The translations under genes and the position numbers were made by a program. From the NCBI GenBank assembly GCA_950071875.1, contig CATMNW010000039.1:1-12602 (forward strand): 12,602 nt of DNA. The letters are read 5' to 3'. The DNA comes from an uncultured Erythrobacteraceae bacterium. Lineage in GTDB: Bacteria > Pseudomonadota > Alphaproteobacteria > Sphingomonadales > Sphingomonadaceae. The notes beneath the pieces are model-generated. The model had not been told where the DNA came from. It searched no databases and was given only the letters and a program-made list of their open reading frames with translations. How positions within the stretch are numbered: position 1 is the first letter of the stretch; every line of letters starts with the position of its first letter. Positions 1 through 6,669 of this stretch are shown piece by piece.

Positions 1-79
1 TGTTGATCCGATCACCGATGTCACTCTTGCCCTTGAGGGCGACCATGTCCTTGAAGCTCGCGCCGGGCGGGATGGTGAT
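1..79 (-). pseudogene. Fragment of type I restriction-modification methyltransferase subunit (HsdM-like)
   Basis: Reading the minus strand from about base 79 to the window edge gives a peptide containing SFKDMVALKGKSDIGDRIN. From memory, this closely resembles the segment just before the N6-adenine methylase domain in one branch of type I HsdM subunits, which would methylate adenines together with HsdS. The codons are typical of a high-GC gene, with mostly C or G in third position. Before this segment the same frame continues only into residues that do not look like HsdM and that lie antisense to a plausible SH3-domain protein. The gene therefore seems to have lost its 5' part near base 75, while its 3' part, if any, runs off the left edge. 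Only ~25 residues are visible, so the family call rests on a short match and the breakpoint is approximate. Confidence 0.5.
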
Positions 80-260
80 CGGCAAGGGCCTCGCCGAGAT
101 GCACGAGAGAGGCAGCGTAGGATCGCCGCTGATGTGGAAGCTCGAGCCCGGCGTGGTCGGGACCCTGGGCGACTGCAAGGCCAACTGGTGCGAGTTTTCG
201 GTCGGCAAGCGGAGCGGCTTCGTCGAAGCAAGCCGCCTCTGGGGGGCGGGCGAGCCCTAG
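3..260 (+). CDS. C-terminal part of a bacterial SH3-domain protein (5' end missing)
   Basis: The frame is open from the left edge and stops at TAG 258-260. From about base 72 (MVIGKGLAEM) to the stop it resembles the last ~62 residues of the small secreted SH3-domain proteins common in Sphingomonadales. Visible features are a WKLEPGVVG strand, a Cys-X5-Cys pair (DCKANWC) and a closing GFV-x4-LWG strand. Such proteins are usually about 150-170 residues with a signal peptide and two SH3-like repeats, and are thought to act in the cell envelope by binding peptide or peptidoglycan; the function here is unproven. The first ~23 residues of the open frame do not look like the family, because that DNA reads better as HsdM on the other strand. 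I treat the gene as truncated near base 72, with no credible native start in the window. It converges on the thiolase gene. Confidence 0.5.
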   Translation: MIRSPMSLLPLRATMSLKLAPGGMVIGKGLAEMHERGSVGSPLMWKLEPGVVGTLGDCKANWCEFSVGKRSGFVEASRLWGAGEP

Positions 261-274
261 GGCGCGGGCTCTAT

Positions 275-391
275 CCCCTCATCCAGCTTTCGCTAATTCG
301 CTTCGCTCAAAAGCTCCAGCATCCTTCTCCCCCCGGGAGAAGGATAGCGAAGGTTGAGCGCGAAGCGCTTTACCGCAGCTAGGATGAGGGG
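275..391. repeat. Large imperfect palindrome in the convergent intergenic gap
   Basis: The 143 bp between the SH3-protein stop and the thiolase stop is mostly one inverted repeat. The left arm begins CCCCTCATCC (275-284) and the right arm ends GGATGAGGGG (382-391). Further inside, GCTTCGCTCAA (300-310) is matched by TTGAGCGCGAAGC (354-366) with two extra bases, and the centre is a perfect 11-bp stem (321-331 with 335-345). Neither strand codes for a convincing protein here. The size, symmetry and position between convergent genes fit a dispersed palindromic intergenic element, or a remnant of a non-autonomous element. Transcribed from either side it would fold into a long hairpin. Whether it is repeated elsewhere in the genome cannot be seen from one copy. 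Confidence 0.7.
321..345. terminator. Central hairpin, possible bidirectional terminator
   Basis: ATCCTTCTCCC (321-331), a CCC loop and GGGAGAAGGAT (335-345) form a perfect 11-bp stem between two convergent stop codons. There is no clear T-run on either side, so intrinsic termination is only possible. Its place at the core of the larger palindrome means it may simply be part of that element. Confidence 0.3.
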
Positions 392-403
392 CCAGAAGCC
401 CCC

Positions 404-1600
404 TTACACCATCTCCACCGCAACGGCCGTGGCTTCGCCGCCGCCGATGCACAGCGAAGCGATGCCGCGCTTCTTGCCCTGCTGTTTGAGCGCGTTGAGC
501 AGCGTCACGATGATCCGCGTGCCGCTCGCGCCGATCGGGTGACCCAGCGCGGTGCCACCACCGTTCACGTTGATCTTGTCATGCGGGATGCCGATGTCGC
601 GCATCGCGAACATGGCAACGCAGGCGAAGGCTTCGTTCACTTCCCACAGGTCGACGTCTTCAGCGCTCCACCCGGTCTGCTCGAGCAGCTTTTTGATTGC
701 ACCGATGGGCGCGACGGTGAACTTGCTCGGCTCCTGCGCGTGCGCGGCGAGGCCGACGATCTTCGCCACCGGAGTCTGGCCGTTTTCCTTGGCCACACTT
801 TCGCGGCTGAGGACCACGGCGGCCGCACCGTCCGAGATGCTGGAGGAGGTGGCGGCGGTAATCGTGCCATCCTTCGCGAAGGCGGGGCGCAGCTGCGGAA
901 TCTTGTCCGGGTTGCCCTTGCCGGGTGCTTCGTCATGCTCGACCGTGGTTTCGCCCTTGCGGGTGACGATGGTGACGGGGACGACTTCGCCATCGAAGGC
1001 ACCGCTTTCGATCGCGGCATTGGCGCGGCGCAGCGATTCGATGGAGTAGTCGTCCATTTCCTCGCGAGTCAGCTGGTATTCATTGGCGGTGTCCTGCGCG
1101 AAGGTGCCCATCGCGCGGCCTTCCTCGTAGGCGTCTTCCAGCCCGTCGAGGAACATGTGGTCATAGGCGGTGTCATGGCCGAGGCGCGCGCCGCTGCGGT
1201 GCTTTTTGAGCAGGTAGGGCGCGTTGGTCATGCTCTCCATGCCGCCCGCGACCACGTAATCAACGGTGCCGCTGGCGAGTGCTTCGGAACCCATGATGAC
1301 GGTCTGCATGCCGCTGCCGCACACCTTGTTCACGGTGGTCGCCTGCACCGACTTGGGCAGGCCTGCCTTGATCGATGCCTGACGGGCAGGAGCCTGGCCG
1401 AGCCCGGCGGGAAGCACGCAGCCCATGTAGGTGCGGTCGAACTTGTCCACCGGCACGCCCGAGCGGTCGACCGCCGCCTTCACCGCCGTCGCGCCGAGAT
1501 CGGTCGCAGTGGCGTCGGCCAGTGCGCCCTGCATGCTGCCCATCGGGGTGCGCGCATAGGAGAGGATGACGATCGGATCTGCTTCGGAAAACTGGGGCAT
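404..1600 (-). CDS. Acetyl-CoA C-acetyltransferase / thiolase
   Basis: The 398-aa product is a cytosolic thiolase that condenses two acetyl-CoA to acetoacetyl-CoA, or cleaves 3-ketoacyl-CoA in the reverse direction. Full family length and all catalytic elements are present: nucleophilic Cys94 in VCGSGMQ, NEAFA at 322-326, His354 in GHPIGASG, and Cys384 in CIGGGEA. The mid-protein SISDGAAA stretch (residues 254-261) is the usual thiolase substrate-loop motif. The frame is open further upstream to 1969, but that extension runs antisense through the dehydrogenase gene. I chose ATG 1600 because the protein is then family length, it is preceded by AGAAAGG, and it leaves a normal divergent spacer. 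The sequence does not separate a biosynthetic role (such as the polyhydroxyalkanoate or ketone-body type) from a degradative one. No other beta-oxidation gene is in view. Confidence 0.9.
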   Translation of the reverse strand: MPQFSEADPIVILSYARTPMGSMQGALADATATDLGATAVKAAVDRSGVPVDKFDRTYMGCVLPAGLGQAPARQASIKAGLPKSVQATTVNKVCGSGMQTVIMGSEALASGTVDYVVAGGMESMTNAPYLLKKHRSGARLGHDTAYDHMFLDGLEDAYEEGRAMGTFAQDTANEYQLTREEMDDYSIESLRRANAAIESGAFDGEVVPVTIVTRKGETTVEHDEAPGKGNPDKIPQLRPAFAKDGTITAATSSSISDGAAAVVLSRESVAKENGQTPVAKIVGLAAHAQEPSKFTVAPIGAIKKLLEQTGWSAEDVDLWEVNEAFACVAMFAMRDIGIPHDKINVNGGGTALGHPIGASGTRIIVTLLNALKQQGKKRGIASLCIGGGEATAVAVEMV

Positions 1601-1694
1601 TGGTAAGCTGTGCCTTTCTGTTGTCGCAACGCTTTGGCTGAATTCGCGTTCGATGTAATAGCACAGCCAAGAAACACAATCGGAGAGCCGAGAC
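1601..1694. promoter_or_regulatory. Divergent promoter region between thiolase and aldehyde dehydrogenase
   Basis: This 94-bp spacer must contain the start signals for both divergent genes. An inverted repeat TTGGCTG (1634-1640) / CAGCCAA (1664-1670), 23 bp apart, may be an operator or a pair of facing -35-like boxes. On the plus strand, TTGGCT is followed after 16 bp by TAATAG (1656-1661), a weak promoter candidate. GGAGAG just before the ATG at 1695 is a reasonable ribosome-binding site for the dehydrogenase. Confidence 0.35.
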
Positions 1695-3122
1695 ATGAGC
1701 GAGACCGCACCCCAGACCCTTGATCGCATTCTCGAAACGCAGCGCAGGGCCTTCGTCGCGGCACGGCCGGAGTCGCTCTCGGTTCGGCGCGACCGGATCA
1801 AGCGGGCGATTTCGATTCTCTCCGAACATGGCGAGTCGCTCGCCGAAGCGATGAATTCGGACTTCGGCAGCCGCAGCTTCGAAGGCTCGATGATGACGGA
1901 CATCGTCAGCACGATCGGCTTCGGGAAATACTGCCTCAAGAACATGGAACACTGGGCCGCGCCTGACAAACGCTCGGTCCGCTTCCCGCTTGGCCTGATG
2001 GGCGCGAAGGCGGAGGTCCGCTACGAACCCAAGGGCGTGATCGGGATCATGAGCCCGTGGAATTTCCCGGTGAACCTCAGCTTCGGCCCGCTGATGCAGG
2101 TGCTCGCCGCGGGCAACCGCGCGATGATCAAGCCGAGCGAATTCACGCCCGCCACCAGCGACCGGATGCGCCAACTGGTCGCCGATGCTTTCGGGGAAGA
2201 CGAAGTGACGGTGATTACCGGCGGCCCCGATGTGGCGCAGGCGTTCTCCTCGCTGCCGTTCGACCATCTGGTGTTCACCGGATCGACCGAAACGGGCCGG
2301 AAGGTCATGGAAGCCGCGGCGAAGAACCTGGTGCCGGTCACGCTGGAATTGGGCGGCAAGAGCCCGACGATCATCGGCAAGGGCGCCGACCTGACCCGCG
2401 CGGGTGAACGCATCGCGCTCGGCAAGATGCTCAACGCAGGACAAATCTGCCTCGCGCCCGATTACCTGCTGGTGCCAGAGGATCAGGAAGAAGGCGTGGT
2501 CGCGGCGGTGCAGCTGGGCGTCCACGAAATGTACCCCACGCTGCTCGACAACGAGGATTATACCGCGATCATCTCCGACAAGCATTTCGAGCGGCTCAAG
2601 GGCATCGTCGAGGACGCGAAAGCCAAGGGTGCCGAGGCGATCGAGGTCAATCCGGGCAAGGAATCGTTCTCGGGCGCGAACACGCGCAAGATGCCGCTCA
2701 CCATCCTGCGCAACGTCACCGACGACATGAAAGCGATGCAGGAAGAGATTTTCGGCCCGGTGCTGCCGGTGAAGACCTACAAGGCGATCGACGAGGCGAT
2801 CGACTACATCAACGATCACGATCGCCCGCTAGGCCTGTATTACTTCGGCGGAGGGAAAGAGCAGGAGCGGGTGCTCGAACGCACGATCTCGGGCGGGGTG
2901 ACGGTCAACGATGTGATCTTCCACATCTCGGTCGACGACATGCCGTTCGGTGGGGTCGGTCCGTCTGGAATCGGTTCGTATCACGGTCCCGAAGGCTTCC
3001 GCGAATTCAGCCATGCGCGCAGCACCTATACCCAGCCCAAGATCGACGTGGCCAAGCTGGCCGGGCTGAAGCCGCCCTATGGTTCGGCGGCGAAGAAGGC
3101 GATTGCGCGCGAGATGAAATAG
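1695..3122 (+). CDS. Aldehyde dehydrogenase, coniferyl-aldehyde dehydrogenase type
   Basis: The 475-aa NAD(P)-dependent enzyme oxidises an aldehyde to its carboxylic acid in the cytosol. Key residues are present: Asn123 in the PWNFP motif, the cofactor loop FTGSTETG (194-201), general base Glu218 in LELGGK, nucleophile Cys252 in GQICLAPDY, and EIFGP (351-355). The GQICLAPDY active-site loop and the MPFGGVGPSGIGSYHG segment near the C-terminus belong to the class 3-like branch. Bacterial coniferyl aldehyde dehydrogenases and some fatty-aldehyde dehydrogenases fall in that branch. The true substrate cannot be read from sequence, and no lignin-monomer genes lie nearby. The ATG at 1695 has GGAGAG upstream and gives family length. 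It is divergent from the thiolase, so both may share control, for example in using an aldehyde- or acyl-CoA-yielding compound. Confidence 0.9.
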   Translation: MSETAPQTLDRILETQRRAFVAARPESLSVRRDRIKRAISILSEHGESLAEAMNSDFGSRSFEGSMMTDIVSTIGFGKYCLKNMEHWAAPDKRSVRFPLGLMGAKAEVRYEPKGVIGIMSPWNFPVNLSFGPLMQVLAAGNRAMIKPSEFTPATSDRMRQLVADAFGEDEVTVITGGPDVAQAFSSLPFDHLVFTGSTETGRKVMEAAAKNLVPVTLELGGKSPTIIGKGADLTRAGERIALGKMLNAGQICLAPDYLLVPEDQEEGVVAAVQLGVHEMYPTLLDNEDYTAIISDKHFERLKGIVEDAKAKGAEAIEVNPGKESFSGANTRKMPLTILRNVTDDMKAMQEEIFGPVLPVKTYKAIDEAIDYINDHDRPLGLYYFGGGKEQERVLERTISGGVTVNDVIFHISVDDMPFGGVGPSGIGSYHGPEGFREFSHARSTYTQPKIDVAKLAGLKPPYGSAAKKAIAREMK

Positions 3123-3259
3123 CCTCGGCCAAAGGCCATCGCGTCGGCCAGGGCGCAATTTGCATAAATTCCAACGGGTGTTGCACCTCAGGCTCCCTTG
3201 CGCCCCGGCGGCGCGGGCCTTAGAGGCGGGCACCGAAAGCCAGACTCTTGGAAATTCGC
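3123..3259 (+). promoter_or_regulatory. Leader and probable promoter of the nuo operon
   Basis: This 137-bp gap between the dehydrogenase stop and nuoA holds no supportable gene. A possible sigma-70-like promoter is TTGCGC (3198-3203), 16 bp, then TTAGAG (3220-3225), which would start transcription about 25-30 bases before nuoA. TTGCAC at 3181 is another possible -35 box. No strong terminator for the upstream gene is visible, only a 4-bp GGCC-AAA-GGCC hairpin at 3127-3137, so read-through is possible. The assignment is by pattern only. Confidence 0.35.
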
Positions 3260-3634
3260 GTGATCGATCTCGAACAATATCTCCCAATCCTGATGTTCCT
3301 GGGCGTGGCGCTGGCCATATCCTGCGTCTTCGTGTTCCTGCCGATGGGCGTCTCACGCCTGACGGGGGTCCATAACCCGACCGCCGACAAGCTCAGCGAG
3401 TACGAATGCGGCTTTCCCGCTTTTGAGGAACCGCGCAGCCAGTTCGACGTGCGCTTTTACCTAGTCGCGATCCTGTTCATCATTTTCGACCTCGAAGCGG
3501 CGTTCCTGTTTCCGTGGGCCGTCAGCCTCGATTTCACCGGTTGGTCGGGCTGGACCACGATGATGATCTTCATCGGGGAACTCGCCATCGGCCTTGTCTA
3601 TGCCTGGAAGGTAGGAGCGCTGGAATGGGAGTAG
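3260..3634 (+). CDS. nuoA: NADH-quinone oxidoreductase subunit A
   Basis: NuoA is a small membrane subunit of complex I that borders the quinone channel and the E-channel entrance. The 124-aa product has three hydrophobic segments (roughly residues 8-30, 62-84 and 92-114) and the family hallmark loop SEYECGFPAFE followed by RSQFDVRFYLVAILFIIFDL, with its conserved Cys and acidic residues. Two starts are possible. GTG at 3260 gives MIDLEQYLPI, has GGAA six bases upstream and matches the usual family N-terminus, so I prefer it. TTG at 3248 would add four residues. It is the first gene of the operon and overlaps nuoB by 10 bases. Confidence 0.93.
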   Translation: MIDLEQYLPILMFLGVALAISCVFVFLPMGVSRLTGVHNPTADKLSEYECGFPAFEEPRSQFDVRFYLVAILFIIFDLEAAFLFPWAVSLDFTGWSGWTTMMIFIGELAIGLVYAWKVGALEWE

Positions 3635-4209
3635 ATACCAGCCCCACGAACCCGAAGCTCAATCCGGCGCTGCATGATGCACCGACCGCCCAGCCGGGCG
3701 AAGTGCGCCAGCCCGATCAGGAGTATTTCCACGCGCTCCAGACCGAGGTGAACGACAAGGGCTTCCTGCTTACCAGCACCGAAGACCTGTTCCAGTGGGC
3801 CCGGACCGGATCGCTGTGGTGGATGACCTTCGGCCTCGCCTGCTGCGCGGTCGAGATGATCCACGTCAACATGCCGCGCTACGACATGGAACGCTTCGGC
3901 GTCGCCCCGCGCGCCAGCCCGCGCCAGAGCGACGTGATGATCGTCGCGGGCACGCTGTGCAACAAGATGGCCCCGGCGCTGCGCAAGGTTTACGATCAGA
4001 TGTCGAACCCCAAGTACGTCATCAGCATGGGCAGCTGCGCCAATGGTGGCGGCTATTATCACTACAGCTACAGCGTCGTGCGCGGCTGCGACCGGATCGT
4101 GCCGGTGGACATCTACGTTCCCGGCTGCCCGCCGACCGCCGAAGCGCTGCTTTACGGCGTGATGCAGCTGCAGCGGAAGATCCGCCGCAGCGGGACGGTG
4201 GAGCGATAA
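3625..4209 (+). CDS. nuoB: NADH-quinone oxidoreductase subunit B
   Basis: NuoB carries cluster N2, the last Fe-S cluster before quinone, in the connecting module of complex I. The 194-aa protein has the ligands Cys73 and Cys74 (adjacent pair in GLACCAVEM), Cys138 (MGSCANGGGYY) and Cys168 (VPGCPPT). The first ~45 residues are a polar, variable extension. ATG 3625 lies inside the end of nuoA and has AGGAG (3613-3617) at good spacing. The frame stays open further upstream, but that part is antisense-like nuoA sequence in another frame. The gene is followed after two bases by nuoC. Confidence 0.96.
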   Translation: MGVDTSPTNPKLNPALHDAPTAQPGEVRQPDQEYFHALQTEVNDKGFLLTSTEDLFQWARTGSLWWMTFGLACCAVEMIHVNMPRYDMERFGVAPRASPRQSDVMIVAGTLCNKMAPALRKVYDQMSNPKYVISMGSCANGGGYYHYSYSVVRGCDRIVPVDIYVPGCPPTAEALLYGVMQLQRKIRRSGTVER

Positions 4210-4211
4210 GG

Positions 4212-5087
4212 ATGGCTGTCCTCCACTCCGCCCCCAAATTCACCCTCATCGACGGCTTGAAAGATACGCTTTCCGGCGCGCTCGGTGATATGCTCGTCGA
4301 AGCGAAGGAAGAGCATGGCGAGCTGCTGCTGACGGTGCAGCGCGAGTCGCTGGAAGATGCTCTGCGCCTTTTGCGCGACGAGCATTCGTACCAGCAGCTG
4401 ATGGAGATCGCCGGGGCCGACTACCCGAGCCGGCCGGAGCGGTTCGAAGTCGTCTACATGCTGCTCAGCCTCACCAAGAACAGCCGCATCATGGTCAAGG
4501 TGACCGCTAGCGAGACGACCCCGGTGCCCACCGCGACCACGCTGTGGCCCAATGCGGGCTGGCTCGAACGCGAAGTGTTCGACATGTACGGCGTGGTGTT
4601 TGCGGGCAATATGGACCTGCGCCGCATCCTGACCGACTACGGTTTCGAAGGGCATCCCTTCCGCAAGGACTTCCCGCTGACCGGCTATGTCGAGCTGCGC
4701 TATTCCGAAGAGGAAAAGCGCGTCGTCTACGAACCGGTCGAGCTCGCGCAGGATTTCCGTCAGTTCGATTTTCTGAGCCCCTGGGAAGGGGCCGATTACG
4801 TGCTCCCGGGCGACGAAAAGGCCGAGGGCGATGCCGGGTCTCCGGGCGCGCCGCCGGTCGATGAGCCCAAGACCACCGAGAAACCCGGCCAGACCGGCGC
4901 GGGCGAAAAGGCCGACGAAAAGGCTGCCGAACGCGAGAGCGCAGGCGCTCCGGCTGAAGAGGATAGTGGCGTTGCGGATGAGGGCGCGCCCGCCCCGACC
5001 GAGGATCGCCCTGACGAACCCGCGCGCAAGGGCAAGTCAGCCGACACCGCGAAGGCGACCGAACCCAAGAAGGGAGGCGACCAATGA
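4212..5087 (+). CDS. nuoC: NADH-quinone oxidoreductase subunit C with long charged C-terminal tail
   Basis: NuoC is the 30-kDa-type hydrophilic subunit of the connecting arm, packed against NuoD. The conserved core spans about residues 10-198 of 291 and includes the signature LEREVFDMYGV (118-128) and RRILTDYGFEGHPFRKDFPL (137-156). NuoC is a separate gene here, not fused to NuoD as in E. coli. After the usual end near DYVLPG the protein continues for ~90 residues of Ala, Glu, Lys, Pro, Gly and Asp with no predicted fold; this tail is an add-on to the family. The ATG at 4212 has GGTGGAG eight bases upstream. The stop overlaps the nuoD start (ATGA). Confidence 0.95.
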   Translation: MAVLHSAPKFTLIDGLKDTLSGALGDMLVEAKEEHGELLLTVQRESLEDALRLLRDEHSYQQLMEIAGADYPSRPERFEVVYMLLSLTKNSRIMVKVTASETTPVPTATTLWPNAGWLEREVFDMYGVVFAGNMDLRRILTDYGFEGHPFRKDFPLTGYVELRYSEEEKRVVYEPVELAQDFRQFDFLSPWEGADYVLPGDEKAEGDAGSPGAPPVDEPKTTEKPGQTGAGEKADEKAAERESAGAPAEEDSGVADEGAPAPTEDRPDEPARKGKSADTAKATEPKKGGDQ

Positions 5088-6298
5088 CCGCGATGGTAAT
5101 CGAAGAGTCGCCGACCACCAACGACGACGTCATCACCAATTACACGATCAATTTCGGGCCGCAGCACCCGGCGGCGCACGGCGTGCTGCGCATGGTGATG
5201 GAGCTCGACGGCGAAATCATCGAACGGATCGACCCGCATGTCGGCCTGCTGCATCGCGGCACCGAGAAGCTGATCGAGCACAAGACCTATCTCCAGGCGC
5301 TGCCGTATTTCGATCGGCTCGACTATTGCTCGCCGCTGGCGCAGGAATATTCCTACGTCCTCGCGATCGAGAAGCTGATGAACGTCGAGGTGCCCGTGCG
5401 GGCGCAGTACCTGCGCGTGCTGTTCGCCGAACTCACCCGCATCTGCAACCACATGCTCAATATCGGCGCGCACGTGATGGATGTCGGCGCGATGACGCCG
5501 AACCTGTGGGTGTTCGAGCTGCGCGAAGACTGCATGAACTTCTTCGAGCGCGCTTCGGGCGCTCGCATGCATAGTGCCTATTTCCGTCCAGGCGGCGTTC
5601 ATCAGGATGTGCCGGAAAAGCTGCTGGTCGATATCGGCAACTGGCTCGACAACCGTTTGCCCGAACTGTTCGGCGATGCAATGAGCCTCGTGCTCGACAA
5701 CCGCATTTTCAAGCAGCGCAATGTCGATATCGCGGTCGTGAGCAAGGACGACGCGGTGGCCTGGGGCTTCTCCGGCCCGATGATCCGCGCTGCCGGCATT
5801 CCGTGGGACCTGCGCAAATCGCAGCCTTATGACGTTTATGACCGGATGGAATTCGACATTCCCGTCGGTACCAATTCGGATTGCTACGACCGCTTCGTGG
5901 TGCGCGTGAAGGAAGTCTACGAGAGCGCGAAGATCATGAAGCAGTGCCTGGCGCAGATGCCGTCCGGCCCGATCTGCTCCGACGACCGCAAGGTTTCGCC
6001 GCCGAAGCGCGCCGAGATGAAGCAGTCGATGGAAGCGCTGATCCACCACTTCAAGCTCTACACCGAAGGCTTCCACGTTCCTGCGGGCGAAGTCTATGTC
6101 GCCACCGAAAGCCCCAAGGGCGAATTCGGGGTCTACCTCGTCAGCGACGGCTCGAACAAACCTTATCGCTGCAAGATCCGCCCGACGGCCTTCAGCCACC
6201 TTCAGGCGATGGACTTCATGGCGCGGGGCCACATGTTGCCCGACGCGACGGCCATTCTCGGTGCGATCGACGTCGTGTTCGGGGAGTGCGACCGTTGA
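5084..6298 (+). CDS. nuoD: NADH-quinone oxidoreductase subunit D
   Basis: NuoD is the 49-kDa-type subunit, related to the large subunit of NiFe hydrogenases but without the metal site. Together with NuoB it forms the quinone-binding pocket. The 404-aa sequence has GPQHPAAHG at residues 25-33. His32 and Tyr81 (end of PYFDRLDY) align by motif and by their 49-residue spacing with Thermus Nqo4 His38 and Tyr87, which bind the quinone head group. RKSQPYDVYDRMEFDIPVG (265-283 region) and the C-terminal GAIDVVFGECDR are standard family blocks. GGAGG (5073-5077) precedes ATG 5084, which overlaps the nuoC stop by four bases. A second ATG three codons later is possible. The end overlaps the next small ORF by four bases. 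Confidence 0.97.
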   Translation: MTAMVIEESPTTNDDVITNYTINFGPQHPAAHGVLRMVMELDGEIIERIDPHVGLLHRGTEKLIEHKTYLQALPYFDRLDYCSPLAQEYSYVLAIEKLMNVEVPVRAQYLRVLFAELTRICNHMLNIGAHVMDVGAMTPNLWVFELREDCMNFFERASGARMHSAYFRPGGVHQDVPEKLLVDIGNWLDNRLPELFGDAMSLVLDNRIFKQRNVDIAVVSKDDAVAWGFSGPMIRAAGIPWDLRKSQPYDVYDRMEFDIPVGTNSDCYDRFVVRVKEVYESAKIMKQCLAQMPSGPICSDDRKVSPPKRAEMKQSMEALIHHFKLYTEGFHVPAGEVYVATESPKGEFGVYLVSDGSNKPYRCKIRPTAFSHLQAMDFMARGHMLPDATAILGAIDVVFGECDR

Positions 6299-6669
6299 AC
6301 GCCAAGCGTACGGGCCTTCCCAACCCGGGCGAATTGAGCCCTTCTGCGCGCGCGAGCATGATTGCACGCGCCGATGAACTGGGCCCGTCGACGGAACGGG
6401 AAACACGGCTTTATGCGCGCTGGGAAAAGTTTTTCGCCAGGCACGAATTCGTATTGTCTGCGATCGGCCTGGCTTGGTTCTGGCTGTCGATAGCTGTCTG
6501 GGCCCGCTGGATCACGCTGCCTGACATTCCGTTCGTTACCGATCGGTTAGTGCTGATCTGGACTGTAATATACAACGTTGGCTGGTGGGGGTACCTCCGG
6601 CCGAGGATTGAAAAGCTGAAGGCCGAAGCGCAAGCGGCCAAGGATGAAATGGTAAAGGCCAATGGCTGA
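6295..6669 (+). CDS. Small Trp-rich inner-membrane protein of unknown function within the nuo operon
   Basis: I do not recognise a named family for this 124-aa product. Residues 1-50 are polar and include a charged stretch (RETRLYARWEKFFARHEF). Two hydrophobic segments follow (about 52-72 and 84-101), then a charged helix likely to be coiled or amphipathic (103-120). It has eight Trp residues, six of them in or beside the membrane segments. The proposed start is TTG at 6295, overlapping the nuoD stop as TTGA; a shorter product could begin at ATG 6358. The stop overlaps nuoE by eight bases, so it is built into the operon. It uses TTA, ATA and GTA codons that the neighbouring nuo genes mostly avoid, suggesting lower expression or weaker constraint. 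A complex I accessory or assembly role is inference from position only. Confidence 0.75.
   Translation: MNAKRTGLPNPGELSPSARASMIARADELGPSTERETRLYARWEKFFARHEFVLSAIGLAWFWLSIAVWARWITLPDIPFVTDRLVLIWTVIYNVGWWGYLRPRIEKLKAEAQAAKDEMVKANG

Noticed and set aside
539..1606. Plus-strand open frame (355 aa) opposite the thiolase
   Set aside because: It is antisense to the thiolase active-site regions and has no family motif.
1601..1969. N-terminal extension of the thiolase to 1969
   Set aside because: The added 123 residues are antisense to the dehydrogenase start and do not resemble thiolase; family length is reached from ATG 1600.
1260..2819. Long minus-strand open frame (519 aa)
   Set aside because: It lies antisense across the thiolase and aldehyde dehydrogenase genes, which have complete family motifs. 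Its protein is rich in His, Arg and Asp and shows no family motif, as expected of a high-GC shadow frame.
3127..3137. GGCC-AAA-GGCC as terminator of the dehydrogenase gene
   Set aside because: The stem is only four base pairs and no T-run follows.
4806..5083. NuoC tail as a frameshift artefact
   Set aside because: The tail keeps strong third-position GC bias, ends exactly at the nuoD ATGA overlap, and contains the nuoD ribosome-binding site, so the frame appears genuine.
4796..6406. Long minus-strand open frame (536 aa) opposite nuoC-nuoD
   Set aside because: It is antisense to well-conserved nuoD. The composition is that of a GC-rich mirror frame, with no recognisable domain.
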